A stretch of 64,000 bases of DNA from an uncultured Halomonas sp. (GTDB taxonomy: Bacteria; Pseudomonadota; Gammaproteobacteria; Pseudomonadales; Halomonadaceae): contig NZ_CANLTC010000005.1 of the NCBI RefSeq assembly GCF_947493865.1, forward strand, positions 124,001 to 188,000. The letters are read 5' to 3'. Below the pieces are notes generated by a model. The model was not told the origin of the DNA. It was given only the letters and a program-made list of their open reading frames with translations, and ran no database searches. The position numbers and the translations under genes are program-made. Shown piece after piece: positions 28,971 through 37,543 of this stretch. Position 1 is the stretch's first letter; every line of letters starts with the position of its first letter.

Positions 28971-29390
28971 ATGATCGATCAGCTGTTCGAATTCATTCAG
29001 AATCATCCACTGCTAGTGGGTGCCTTTGTGGCAGTACTTGCGGCCTGGCTTGGCTACGAGTTCAAGCGGGGCAATCACGGTGTCGATGCCAGTGAGGCCA
29101 CCACCTTGATCAACCGCGAGGATGCCGCTGTCATAGACATTCGCGATGCCAACGATTTCAAGACTGGCCATATCGCCGGTGCGCGGAATATTCCCCAGAG
29201 CAAACTCGACGACAGGATGAACGAACTCGAGAAGTTCAAGGGCAAGCCGATCATCGTCGTTTGCAAGCAGGGGCAGGCCTCCGGGATTGCCGTGGCCAAG
29301 CTGACCAAGGCCGGGTTTGAACGAGTATCCAAGCTCAAGGGCGGGATGGCGCAGTGGCAGGCCGATAACCTGCCCGTGGTCAGAAAGTAG
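28971..29390 (+). CDS. yibN: Membrane-anchored rhodanese YibN
   Basis: This 139-aa protein has an N-terminal membrane helix at about 12-28 and a rhodanese domain (about 40-137). The candidate active-site cysteine is C98 in VVCKQGQAS. Recent work links E. coli YibN to the Sec/YidC insertion machinery; the context with secB 44 bases downstream agrees with that. The grxC gene that sits between yibN and secB in E. coli and Pseudomonas is missing here. Confidence 0.88.
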   Translation: MIDQLFEFIQNHPLLVGAFVAVLAAWLGYEFKRGNHGVDASEATTLINREDAAVIDIRDANDFKTGHIAGARNIPQSKLDDRMNELEKFKGKPIIVVCKQGQASGIAVAKLTKAGFERVSKLKGGMAQWQADNLPVVRK

Positions 29391-29434
29391 ATCCCCCCCG
29401 AGGATTCATACAATTTCGTAGAGGGAGTTGCATC

Positions 29435-29923
29435 ATGGCGGAAGAGAACAACCAGGCCGCACAGGGCCAGGATCAGCAACAGTTGCAGTTCGCGCTACAG
29501 CGCATCTACATCAAGGACATCTCGTTTGAGTCGCCGAATTCGCCCCAGGTGTTCCAGGAAGCCTTCAAGCCCAAGGTCAGCGTAGACCTGGGTACTCACA
29601 GCACCCAGATCTCGGAAGATCTTTATGAGGTCGTGGTCAAAGTGACCGCTCAGATCAACCATAGCGAGACAGGCAACACCTGCTTTCTGGCGGAGATCGA
29701 GCAGGGTGGCCTGTTCCGCATCACTGGGCTTCAAGGCGATCAGTTGGATCACACCCTGGGCGCCTTCTGCCCCAACGTGCTGTTCCCCTATGCCCGGGAG
29801 TGCATCGACAATCTGGTCAGCCGGGGCAGCTTCCCTCCATTGATGCTGGCGCCGGTGAACTTCGAAGCCATGTATGCGCAGAAGAAACAGCGTCAGACCG
29901 AGGGCAGCGACAGCACCCAGTAA
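29435..29923 (+). CDS. secB: Protein-export chaperone SecB
   Basis: SecB keeps preproteins unfolded and hands them to SecA. This 162-aa protein has a Gln-rich N-terminus (about 7-18), the core FALQRIYIKDISFESPNSP, and the signature ARECIDNLVSRGSFPPLMLAPVNFEAMYAQ. It tetramerises in the cytoplasm in this family. AGGGAG precedes the ATG. It is followed by rsmE after 5 bases. Confidence 0.96.
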   Translation: MAEENNQAAQGQDQQQLQFALQRIYIKDISFESPNSPQVFQEAFKPKVSVDLGTHSTQISEDLYEVVVKVTAQINHSETGNTCFLAEIEQGGLFRITGLQGDQLDHTLGAFCPNVLFPYARECIDNLVSRGSFPPLMLAPVNFEAMYAQKKQRQTEGSDSTQ

Positions 29924-29928
29924 CACCA

Positions 29929-30654
29929 ATGGGCGATCCGCGAATTCATGTCGATGCGCTCCTCGAACCGGGTAGTGACGTACTTCTACCCGAGAGCGCG
30001 GCGCGGCATGTGGTAACGGTGCTGCGCCAGCGGGAAGGCGCAACGCTCGTGCTATTCGATGGCCGTGGCCATGAGGCTACGGCCGTGCTCGTTGAAGTAA
30101 CCCGCAAGCGCGTCCTGGCAAGGGTTGAGAGCGTCTCGCCGGGTCGCAACGAGTCACCACTTGCGGTGCATCTTGGCCAGGCGGTGTCCAAGGGCGATCG
30201 CATGGATTACGCCATCCAGAAGGCCGTCGAACTGGGTGTTGCCGAGATTACCCCGTTGTACACCAAGCATGGCGATGTGCGCTTGAAGGGCGAGCGCGCG
30301 GCGAAGAAGCAGGCCCATTGGCAGGGCGTGGCGATCAGCGCCTGTGAGCAGTGCGGACGTGCCACCGTGCCCAGAATACATCCTCCTCGCCCCTTGGAAA
30401 ATTGGCTTGCGGCGCGAGACGAGACCCTGCGGCTGGTGCTGCATCCGGCCACAGAATCCCCCTGGCGCGAGGCCGTCGATGTTCGCAAGGCGGCTTTGCT
30501 GATCGGCCCCGAAGGGGGGCTTTCCGCAGAAGAAGTCACCCGCGCTCAGCATGCCGGCTTCACGGCGCTGACATTGGGGCCCCGTATCCTGCGCACCGAA
30601 ACCGCTCCGGTGGTCGCGTTGAGCCTGCTGCAGCACTACTTCGGCGATTTGTAG
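29929..30654 (+). CDS. rsmE: 16S rRNA (uracil1498-N3)-methyltransferase
   Basis: RsmE methylates U1498 in the decoding region of 16S rRNA. The protein is 241 aa (E. coli 243). It is a SPOUT-fold methyltransferase with an N-terminal PUA-like domain (SAARHVVTVLRQREGATLVLFDGRG), the motif KGDRMDYAIQKAVELGVAEITPL, the SAM knot IGPEGGLSAEEV and LGPRILRTETA. The frame reaches back to 29800 inside secB, but the ATG at 29929 fits family length. In E. coli and here gshB, yqgE and yqgF follow. Confidence 0.95.
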   Translation: MGDPRIHVDALLEPGSDVLLPESAARHVVTVLRQREGATLVLFDGRGHEATAVLVEVTRKRVLARVESVSPGRNESPLAVHLGQAVSKGDRMDYAIQKAVELGVAEITPLYTKHGDVRLKGERAAKKQAHWQGVAISACEQCGRATVPRIHPPRPLENWLAARDETLRLVLHPATESPWREAVDVRKAALLIGPEGGLSAEEVTRAQHAGFTALTLGPRILRTETAPVVALSLLQHYFGDL

Positions 30655-30719
30655 CGCCTTGGTTCAGCGCTGAGGCTAGTTCATACTTATCGATATACTC
30701 CCTTTCAAAAGAGTGAACC

Positions 30720-31676
30720 ATGAGTCAACGCGCCCTAAAGATCGGTGTGGTGATGGATCCCATCGACGCTATCACCTACAAGAAGGATACTTCCCTGGCC
30801 ATGCTATGGGCCGCCCAGGATCGTGGCTGGTCGTTGCATTATATGGAGCAGGCGGATCTCTTCCTGGATAACGGTCGCGCCATGGCGCAACTGCGGGATC
30901 TAGAGGTTTTCCGCGATCCAAAGCAGTGGTACCGGCTAGGGGAGCCCAGGGCGACGCCACTGGCCGAGCTCGATGTGATCCTGATGCGCAAGGACCCGCC
31001 GGTGGACAATCATTTCGTCAACACGGTCTACCTGCTCGGGTTTGCCGAACGCGAAGGGGTGCTGATCGTCAACCCGACCCAGGCGCTGCTGGAGTGCAAC
31101 GAAAAACTCTTTGCCCAGCAGTTCCCGCAGTGCAGCGTGCCTTGCGTCGTGTCTCGCAGCGATCAAATCCTGCGCGCCTTCCACGCCGAACACGGCGACG
31201 TGATCTTCAAGCCACTGGATGGCATGGGTGGCAGCGGCATCTTCCATATCGGGCCGGATGGCCGCAATCTCGGCGCGGTGATCGAGCAGCTCAGTGAACG
31301 CGGCCAGCGCCAGATCATGGCTCAGCGCTACATCCCCGAAATCAAGGACGGCGACACCCGTATCCTCCTGATCGACGGCGAGCCTATCCCTTTCGGCCTT
31401 GCGCGAGTGCCGATGGCCGGCGAGACCCGCGGCAACCTGGCCGCCGGCGCCCAAGGTGTCAGCCGTGAGCTGACCGAGCGCGACCATTGGCTGGTGGAGC
31501 AGGTGCGGCCGACGTTGATCGCCAAGGGCTTGATGTTCGTCGGCCTCGACGTGATCGGCGACTACATCACCGAAATCAATGTCACCAGCCCGACCTGCGT
31601 GCGTGAGATCGACGATCAGCGTGGCACGGACATCGCCGGCCTGTTGATGGATGCGATCCTGCGTCGTCTGGGTTGA
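30720..31676 (+). CDS. gshB: Glutathione synthetase
   Basis: GshB joins gamma-glutamylcysteine and glycine with ATP. This 318-aa ATP-grasp enzyme has KIGVVMDPIDAITYKKDTSLAML, LMRKDPPVD, VNPTQALLECNEKLFA, the grasp loop FKPLDGMGGSGIF and the metal-binding FVGLDVIGDYITEINVTSPTCVREID. The rsmE-gshB order is conserved in gammaproteobacteria, and tonB-yqgE-yqgF downstream matches Pseudomonas. Confidence 0.97.
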   Translation: MSQRALKIGVVMDPIDAITYKKDTSLAMLWAAQDRGWSLHYMEQADLFLDNGRAMAQLRDLEVFRDPKQWYRLGEPRATPLAELDVILMRKDPPVDNHFVNTVYLLGFAEREGVLIVNPTQALLECNEKLFAQQFPQCSVPCVVSRSDQILRAFHAEHGDVIFKPLDGMGGSGIFHIGPDGRNLGAVIEQLSERGQRQIMAQRYIPEIKDGDTRILLIDGEPIPFGLARVPMAGETRGNLAAGAQGVSRELTERDHWLVEQVRPTLIAKGLMFVGLDVIGDYITEINVTSPTCVREIDDQRGTDIAGLLMDAILRRLG

Positions 31677-31700
31677 TCTGGAAAGATTCGAAATGTGGCC

Positions 31701-32525
31701 ATGGCGGTAATCATGGAGCATTCGTCCAAGCCAACAGTTGGCCGACGTCATCGCACGCTGCTGGCATGGGGCCTGGCGCTGCTGCTGCACGGGTTTCTCA
31801 TCGGTGTACTGGGGCATTGGCGACTAGCGCCGGCGCCATCGCCCCGTGAGCCGGTGAGTCTCGACGTGACGCTCGTGACCCAGCCTGCTGTCGAGCCCGG
31901 CGCATCCCGGATGATTGCCGACGCCGCTCGGGCGGTGCCTGAACCAACTCAAGAACCAGCGCCGGCTTCCGCCCCCGCTGTCCAACCGCCCGATCCCGCT
32001 GCCCAGCAGCCCGACTCTGCTCAGAACTCGCCCGCACCCGCTCCTGCCCCTATTCCTGAGCCGACCCCACCAGAGCCACCGCCGACCCAGTCGAAGACTG
32101 CGCCAAGCGGTCAGGCGCTGTTGGCCCAGGCCGGGGAAAGCGTGCGCCAGCAAGGCTTTACGGCGCCATCGTCTCCCTACGACAGCGGCGACGAGCGTCG
32201 TCGAAGCGCCCAGCGAGCCGCCGAAACCCGTTACATCGATGCCTGGACACGGCGGGTCGAAACCTATGGCAATCGCCACTATCCGGCCCCGGGCGCCCTC
32301 GATGGTCAACTGCGCATTCGTGTGGTAATCGGTCGTGAGGGTCAGTTGCGCGAGGCAGAGGTGATACAATCCTCGGGACATTCCGAGCTCGACCAGGCCG
32401 CCATGAAGGCGGTAGAGGGCGCCGCGCCCTATCGCCCCTTCGACCGGGGGATGGGAGCGCGCGATAGCCTGACCATCACGCGGACCTGGCGCTTCGGGAA
32501 AGGCAATAGCTACGGCGTGCATTGA
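31701..32525 (+). CDS. tonB: Energy transducer TonB family protein
   Basis: TonB proteins transmit the proton-motive force from ExbBD to outer-membrane receptors. This 274-aa protein has one N-terminal membrane helix (about 20-38), a long periplasmic Pro/Ala/Glu-rich linker (about 45-130), and a C-terminal TonB_C domain (about 195-274) with LRIRVVIGREGQLREAEVIQSSGHSELDQAA. No exbB or exbD is adjacent. In Pseudomonas the paralogue at this position (between gshB and yqgE) has been tied to twitching and surface functions rather than iron. The start is ambiguous: GTG at 31695, ATG at 31701 and ATG at 31713 are in frame. Confidence 0.86.
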   Translation: MAVIMEHSSKPTVGRRHRTLLAWGLALLLHGFLIGVLGHWRLAPAPSPREPVSLDVTLVTQPAVEPGASRMIADAARAVPEPTQEPAPASAPAVQPPDPAAQQPDSAQNSPAPAPAPIPEPTPPEPPPTQSKTAPSGQALLAQAGESVRQQGFTAPSSPYDSGDERRRSAQRAAETRYIDAWTRRVETYGNRHYPAPGALDGQLRIRVVIGREGQLREAEVIQSSGHSELDQAAMKAVEGAAPYRPFDRGMGARDSLTITRTWRFGKGNSYGVH

Positions 32526-32539
32526 CGCCAGGGAGGCCC

Positions 32540-33097
32540 ATGCAAAGCTTTCGCAATCATTTTCTACTGGCGATGCCGCATCTTGAAGATCCCCATTTTG
32601 CCGGCAGTCTGAGCTATCTATGTGACCACGATGACAATGGCACCATGGGAGTCATCGTCAATCGCCCATTGGAATTGAGCCTCGATAACCTGCTCGAACA
32701 GCTCGAACTCGATGCGTCTGAATGTCATTTTCGCAACTTGCCGGTGCATTACGGCGGCCCGACCCACAAGGATCGCGGCTTCATCCTGCATCGCGGCAGC
32801 AGTCAGCCCTGGGATTCCAGCTTGCAGGTCGCAGAGGATATCGCCTTGACCACGTCAATGGATATACTGCAGGCCATCGCCGCAGGCAAAGGGCCGGAGA
32901 AGTTTCTGGTCTGCCTGGGTTGCTGCGGCTGGGAAGCGGGTCAGCTCGAGAAGGAGCTTCTGGACAATACCTGGCTGACCGTCGAGGCCCAGCCCGGCGT
33001 GCTCTTCGATTTGCCGCCGGAGCAGCGCTTGAGCGCCGCCGCGGGCATTCTCGGGGTCGACCTGAACCTGATGACCAGTCAAGCCGGCCATAGCTGA
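32540..33097 (+). CDS. yqgE: UPF0301/YqgE family protein
   Basis: This 185-aa YqgE/AlgH family protein starts MQSFRNHFLLAMPHLEDPHFAGSL. It has the family stretches GTMGVIVNRPLELSL, VHYGGP, GFILHR and FLVCLGCCGWEAGQLEKELLDNTW. Its function is unresolved; AlgH in Pseudomonas was linked to alginate regulation. The ATG at 32540 is preceded by GGGAGG at a short distance; the frame could open 18 bases earlier at TTG. The stop overlaps the yqgF ATG by one base. Confidence 0.92.
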   Translation: MQSFRNHFLLAMPHLEDPHFAGSLSYLCDHDDNGTMGVIVNRPLELSLDNLLEQLELDASECHFRNLPVHYGGPTHKDRGFILHRGSSQPWDSSLQVAEDIALTTSMDILQAIAAGKGPEKFLVCLGCCGWEAGQLEKELLDNTWLTVEAQPGVLFDLPPEQRLSAAAGILGVDLNLMTSQAGHS

Positions 33098-33552
33098 TGG
33101 CCACGGAAGGCAACCGCCAGATACTGGCCTTCGACTTCGGCACCCGACGCATCGGAGTCGCGGTAGGGCATGAGTTCCTGGCCAGTGCCACGGCCCTTGA
33201 GCCGCTGCCGGCGCAAGACGGCATTCCGGACTGGAATGTCGTCACGCGGCTGGTCAATGAGTGGGGGCCCGATCTGTTCGTCGTCGGCTTGCCGCTGAAC
33301 ATGGATGGCAGCGAATCCGAAATGAGTATCCGGGCGCGCAAGTTTGGTAAGCGGCTGTATGGACGCTTCGGCAAGCCCTGTGAAATGGTCGACGAGCGTG
33401 GTTCCACGCGTGAAGCCAAATCGATTGCCAGGGAAGCAGGGCACCGTGGCAATTACCGCGAAGAGAGCGTCGATGGACTGGCTGCCCAGCTGATTCTCGA
33501 AGGCTGGTTCGCATATCGCGAAGGGCTGCCTGGCCGTGAATCCTATCGGTAA
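33097..33552 (+). CDS. yqgF: RNase H-like Holliday-junction-resolvase-fold protein YqgF (RuvX)
   Basis: This 151-aa protein has the RNase H-like core: FDFGTRRIGVAVGH near 12-25, VVGLPLNMDGSESEMS near 66-81, and a C-terminal acidic region DERGSTREA / ESVDGLAAQLILEGW. YqgF acts in 16S rRNA 5' processing in E. coli and was first predicted to be a resolvase. It is translationally coupled to yqgE (TGATG) and precedes pyrR by 25 bases. Confidence 0.94.
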   Translation: MATEGNRQILAFDFGTRRIGVAVGHEFLASATALEPLPAQDGIPDWNVVTRLVNEWGPDLFVVGLPLNMDGSESEMSIRARKFGKRLYGRFGKPCEMVDERGSTREAKSIAREAGHRGNYREESVDGLAAQLILEGWFAYREGLPGRESYR

Positions 33553-33577
33553 CGTTTCTTGTATGAGGACTGCGTAG

Positions 33578-34099
33578 ATGCCACTTCCCGACATTCCGCC
33601 GCTGCTCGACGCCATGGCCGCCGATCTCGAGACGATCATCGACGAGCATGATCTGGATCGCCAGCGCCTGGCCCTGGTGGGCATTCATACCGGAGGCGTG
33701 TGGATTGCCGACGCCTTGCAGCGTCGTCTGCCACTGCCCACGCCCCAGGGCACGCTGGATATCGGTTTCTGGCGGGACGACTTCGGCCATCAGGGATTGC
33801 CGGAGACCATTCGGTCCAGCCATCTGCCCTTCGATGTGGACGACCGCGACCTGGTGTTGGTTGACGATGTGGTGATGTCCGGACGCACCATCCGCGCCGC
33901 CCTCAACGAGCTGTTCGATTACGGGCGTCCGCGCCGGGTTCTTCTGGCCGCGTTGATAACCTTGCCCGGGCGTGAATTGCCGATACAGCCGGATGTGTGT
34001 GGCGCTCGTCTCGATCTGCCTGCCGGCGAGCGGGTCAAGCTTTCCGGCCCGGAGCCGCTTTCTCTCTCATTGGTAACGCAAACTCGGGAGATCTCATGA
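33578..34099 (+). CDS. pyrR: PyrR bifunctional regulator / uracil phosphoribosyltransferase
   Basis: This 173-aa type I phosphoribosyltransferase fold has the PRPP loop [12 protein letters not shown] at 93-104 and the LVGIHTGG flexible segment at 33-40. In Pseudomonas PyrR works at the protein level on pyr expression and has UPRTase activity. No anti-terminator leader is visible before it here (only 25 bases separate it from yqgF), so attenuation of this operon at this point is unlikely. The TGA overlaps the pyrB ATG. Confidence 0.93.
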   Translation: MPLPDIPPLLDAMAADLETIIDEHDLDRQRLALVGIHTGGVWIADALQRRLPLPTPQGTLDIGFWRDDFGHQGLPETIRSSHLPFDVDDRDLVLVDDVVMSGRTIRAALNELFDYGRPRRVLLAALITLPGRELPIQPDVCGARLDLPAGERVKLSGPEPLSLSLVTQTREIS

Positions 34100-35100
34100 T
34101 TGATGCCGCTTCCTCCGCCGCTGCCCGGGTGCAGCTCACAAGCGATGGCCGCCTGCGTCATTTCATCGACATCGAGGGGCTACCCCGGGAGTTGCTCACG
34201 GAGATTCTCGATACCGCCGACAGCTTCCGTGGCGTACAGGATGCTCAGGTCAAGAAAGTCCCGCTGCTGCGCGGACGCACCGTGGCCAATCTTTTCTTCG
34301 AGAACTCCACCCGCACCCGGGCTACCTTCGAACTGGCCGCCAAGCGGCTCTCGGCGGATGTGCTCAGTCTGGACATTCAGACCTCTTCCACCGCCAAGGG
34401 CGAGACCCTGCTCGATACCCTGAACAATCTCGAAGCGATGCAGGCGGACGCCTTCGTGGTGCGCCATTCGGATTCCGGCGCCGCCCACTTCATTGCCAGC
34501 CAGGTCACGCCCAATGTGGCGATCATCAACGCCGGCGACGGGCGCCATGCGCACCCGACCCAGGCGATGCTCGACATGCTCACCATTCGTCGCCACAAGG
34601 GCGCCTTCGAGAATCTCAAGGTGGCGATTATCGGCGATATTCTGCACTCCCGGGTGGCCCGCTCCCAGGTGCTGGCGCTCAACACCCTGGGAGTAGCGGA
34701 GATTCGCGTCATCGCACCGCGTACCCTGCTGCCGGTGGACGTCGAGGATTGGCGTTGCCAGGTATTCACTCGGCTGCAGGAAGGGCTAGAGGACGCGGAC
34801 GTGGTGATTGCCCTGCGCCTGCAGAAGGAGCGCATGGATGGCGCGCTGCTGCCTTCGGAAAACGAGTTCTACCGGCATTATGGCCTGACCCAGGAGAGCC
34901 TGGCCTGGGCCCACCCGGAGGCCATCGTCATGCACCCAGGGCCGATCAATCGCGGCGTCGAGATCGAATCCGCCGTGGCGGATGGCCCCCAGGCGGTGAT
35001 TCTCGATCAGGTCACCAACGGTATTGCGGTGCGCATGGCGGTACTGTCCATGGCGGTGAGCGGGCAGACTCAGAGTCGCGCCCGCCAACGGGCCTCCTGA
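34096..35100 (+). CDS. pyrB: Aspartate carbamoyltransferase catalytic subunit
   Basis: PyrB makes N-carbamoyl-aspartate, the committed pyrimidine step. This 334-aa protein has the N-terminal extension typical of pseudomonad class A ATCases, the carbamoyl-phosphate motif [59 protein letters not shown] and [14 protein letters not shown]. In this class the enzyme is a dodecamer with an inactive dihydroorotase homologue, which is encoded next but one. ATGA overlap couples it to pyrR. The longer frame to 33997 lies within pyrR and is rejected. Confidence 0.96.
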   Translation: MIDAASSAAARVQLTSDGRLRHFIDIEGLPRELLTEILDTADSFRGVQDAQVKKVPLLRGRTVANLFFENSTRTRATFELAAKRLSADVLSLDIQTSSTAKGETLLDTLNNLEAMQADAFVVRHSDSGAAHFIASQVTPNVAIINAGDGRHAHPTQAMLDMLTIRRHKGAFENLKVAIIGDILHSRVARSQVLALNTLGVAEIRVIAPRTLLPVDVEDWRCQVFTRLQEGLEDADVVIALRLQKERMDGALLPSENEFYRHYGLTQESLAWAHPEAIVMHPGPINRGVEIESAVADGPQAVILDQVTNGIAVRMAVLSMAVSGQTQSRARQRAS

Positions 35101-35204
35101 GCCCTTGTCGGTAACGGCGAATATCTACTATCTTCAAGGGTCGAAGAGGGCGGTGATGGAAAGTGACGCCGCGTTTTACCCAGTGCACCACAGGAGTGAA
35201 GCAC

Positions 35205-36059
35205 ATGTCCGATCAGCAGCAACCCCCACAGGAGCAGGAAAAGCAACCCGGCGACGAACACGCCATGCGCCCCGAGCCGGAGTTCATTCGCGACAGCTAT
35301 CGCGGTGCCGACAAGCTCAAGGACAAGGTGGCCATCATTACCGGTGGCGACAGCGGTATCGGCCGCGCCGTGGCCCTGCATTACGCTCGGGAAGGCGCCG
35401 ATTGCGTGCTGGCCTATCTTGACGAGGATCGCGATGCCGAAGATACCCGCGCCCTGGTCGAGGCGGAAGGGCGGCGCTGTCTCATTCTGAAAGGCGATGT
35501 GGGCGATGCGGCCTTCTGTCGCGAGGTTGTCGACAAGACCCTGGAAGAGTTCGGCAAGCTCAATATCCTGGTCAACAACGCCGCCGAGCAGTACGACTGG
35601 GACGACGTCACCCAGATCCCCGACGAGCAGTGGCATCGCACCTTTGCGACCAACATCCATAGCCATTTCTACATGGCCAAGGCAGCCTTGCCGCACATGG
35701 AAGAAGGCGACACCATTATCGCCACCTCCTCGATCAACGCCTTCAAGGGCAACAACACCCTGATCGACTACACCACCACCAAGGGCGCCATTCAGGGGTT
35801 CATGCGCTCGCTGGCGGTGTCGCTGGTGGAGAAAGGCATTCGCGTCAATTCTGTGGCGCCGGGGCCGGTATGGACGCCATTGATTCCGGCCAGCTTCGAT
35901 GAGGAGAAGGTCGAATCCTTCGGTGGCCAGGTGCCCATGAACCGTGCGGGCCAGCCCAGCGAAATGGGCCCGGCCTACGTGTATCTGGCCTGCGAGGAAT
36001 CCTCCTACATGACCGGCCAGACGCTACATCTCAACGGCGGGGTGGTGCTGAATACGTGA
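35205..36059 (+). CDS. SDR family oxidoreductase (YghA / general-stress glucose dehydrogenase type)
   Basis: This 284-aa short-chain dehydrogenase has an unusually polar N-terminus (about 1-38, Gln/Pro/Glu rich). It then has the NAD(P) motif TGGDSGIG (46-53), NNA at 124-126, catalytic Ser near 175-176 and Y189/K193 in YTTTK, and the C-terminal SSYMTGQTLHLNGG. This layout is that of the YghA/YhdF group, often stress-induced. The substrate is unknown. It has its own AGGAG and a 104-base leader. It interrupts the pyrB-pyrC' pair that is adjacent in Pseudomonas, so insertion here is likely. Confidence 0.87.
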   Translation: MSDQQQPPQEQEKQPGDEHAMRPEPEFIRDSYRGADKLKDKVAIITGGDSGIGRAVALHYAREGADCVLAYLDEDRDAEDTRALVEAEGRRCLILKGDVGDAAFCREVVDKTLEEFGKLNILVNNAAEQYDWDDVTQIPDEQWHRTFATNIHSHFYMAKAALPHMEEGDTIIATSSINAFKGNNTLIDYTTTKGAIQGFMRSLAVSLVEKGIRVNSVAPGPVWTPLIPASFDEEKVESFGGQVPMNRAGQPSEMGPAYVYLACEESSYMTGQTLHLNGGVVLNT

Positions 36060-36167
36060 CGAGGCTGCGGCATCGCGGGTCCATCGGCTATACTGGTCGC
36101 GGCTTCGCCGACGTTCACGCGGAGCCGCGCCAGTCACCGTCGTACCGCCGATAGAGAAAGAGCCGCC

Positions 36168-37469
36168 ATGAGTGCCGATCGTTCCCCTGTTCCCGCCTCC
36201 GTCCTTCTCACCGGTGCTCGTCTGATCGATCCTTCCCGCGACCTGGACACCCGGGCCGATCTGGCCATTCTGGACGGACGGATCGTCGCGCCTGACCACC
36301 CGGACGCGGCGAAGTTGCCTCGCCACGATGTCAGTGGCTGCGTCATCACCCCGGGGCTTGTCGATATCGGCGCCCATCTGCGCGAGCCGGGGCCACGCTA
36401 CAAGGGCAGCCTCGAGAGCGAATCCGCCGCCGCCCTGGCGGGGGGCTATACGCGTATCGCGCCGCGTCCGGACACCAGTCCGGTACTCGACAGCGCCGCT
36501 CATGTGCGCACTCTGCGCGATCGGGCCGCCGAGGTCGATGGGGTGCGCCTGATCCCGCTTGGCGCGCTGACCCAGGGGTTGGAAGGCCAATTGCTGGCCA
36601 ACATGGCCGGTCTCAAGAGCGCGGGGTGCGTGGCGCTGACCAATCTACGCCGACCGCTGGCGGATACGCGGGTACTGCGCCGTTGCCTTGAATATGCCGC
36701 GACCTTCGACATTCCGGTGATCTTTCATCCCGAGGACGGAGCGCTGGCGGCAGGGGGCTGCGCCCACGAAGGCAGTGTGGCCTCGCGCCTGGGGTTACCC
36801 GGCATACCCGCCACGGCAGAGACTACGGCGCTGGCCCAATGGTTGTTATTGATCGAGCAGACCGGTGTGCGGGCCCATGCGGCCCACCTCTCCTGTGCCC
36901 GGAGCGTTTCGTTGATCGAAGAGGCCAAGCAGCGTGGGCTGCCGGTGACCTGTGATGTCACCATGGCACATCTACACTGGAGCGATGCGGCACTGGGAGG
37001 CTTCGATACGCTGTTTCATCTGCAACCACCACTGCGCACCCGGGTGGATCGCGATGCACTACGCGACGGCATAAAGCGTGGCGTGATCGATGCGATCGTC
37101 AGTGGCCACCTGCCTCACGAACAGGCGGCCAAAATGGCGCCTTTCGCGGCCTCGGAGCCGGGCATGAGCACCCTGGAAACCCTCTGGGCCCAAGGCTGGG
37201 CATTGGTCGAGGAAGGTCTTTTCGATGCCACCACGCTGATCAGGTGTTTGACTTCGGGCCCGGCCCACGTGCTCGGGCTGGAATCGGCGGTGCTTGCGCC
37301 GGATGCGCTGGCCGAGCTGGCCGTCTTCGATCCAGCGCATCGCTGGACGCCGGCTGACACCACGCTCCACTCGGCGGGGCTCAATACGCCGCTGTTGAAT
37401 CAGCCATTGAATGGGCGGTGTATTTTGACGCTAACAGGCGGGGAAGTGCGCTTTAATGCGAACAATTGA
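36168..37469 (+). CDS. pyrC': Inactive dihydroorotase homologue (PyrC'/PyrX, ATCase assembly subunit)
   Basis: This 433-aa amidohydrolase-fold protein resembles type I dihydroorotases throughout (GLVDIGAHLREPG, GYTRIAPRPDTSPVLDS, AHAAHLSCARSVSLIEEAK). Metal-site residues are lost: the DxHxH motif reads D66-I-G68-A-H70 so one His is Gly; the SDDG aspartate region reads LTNLRR near 158-162; TPHHL reads TMAHL with Ala267; and the catalytic Asp of TDHAPH is Gly313 (SGHLPH). It cannot be a normal DHOase. In Pseudomonas the equivalent PyrC' is required to assemble active ATCase. A functional pyrC must lie elsewhere. Confidence 0.9.
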   Translation: MSADRSPVPASVLLTGARLIDPSRDLDTRADLAILDGRIVAPDHPDAAKLPRHDVSGCVITPGLVDIGAHLREPGPRYKGSLESESAAALAGGYTRIAPRPDTSPVLDSAAHVRTLRDRAAEVDGVRLIPLGALTQGLEGQLLANMAGLKSAGCVALTNLRRPLADTRVLRRCLEYAATFDIPVIFHPEDGALAAGGCAHEGSVASRLGLPGIPATAETTALAQWLLLIEQTGVRAHAAHLSCARSVSLIEEAKQRGLPVTCDVTMAHLHWSDAALGGFDTLFHLQPPLRTRVDRDALRDGIKRGVIDAIVSGHLPHEQAAKMAPFAASEPGMSTLETLWAQGWALVEEGLFDATTLIRCLTSGPAHVLGLESAVLAPDALAELAVFDPAHRWTPADTTLHSAGLNTPLLNQPLNGRCILTLTGGEVRFNANN

Positions 37470-37543
37470 CGTTACATTGATGCGAGTCAATGAGTAGCCT
37501 CTCAAGTCGTTGATACTTTCAGGCATCAACAGGAGAGGTATCG

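Noticed and set aside
32100..32170. Possible short tandem repeats in the tonB Pro/Ala linker
   Set aside because: Codons vary and spacing is irregular. This is a biased-composition periplasmic linker, not a nucleotide repeat array.
31824..32522. 232-aa antisense frame over tonB
   Set aside because: It arises from the Pro-rich linker read in reverse (Gly/Arg-rich). It has no independent signals.
33553..33577. PyrR-type RNA attenuator ahead of pyrR
   Set aside because: Only 25 bases separate yqgF from pyrR, too short for the anti-terminator and terminator pair.
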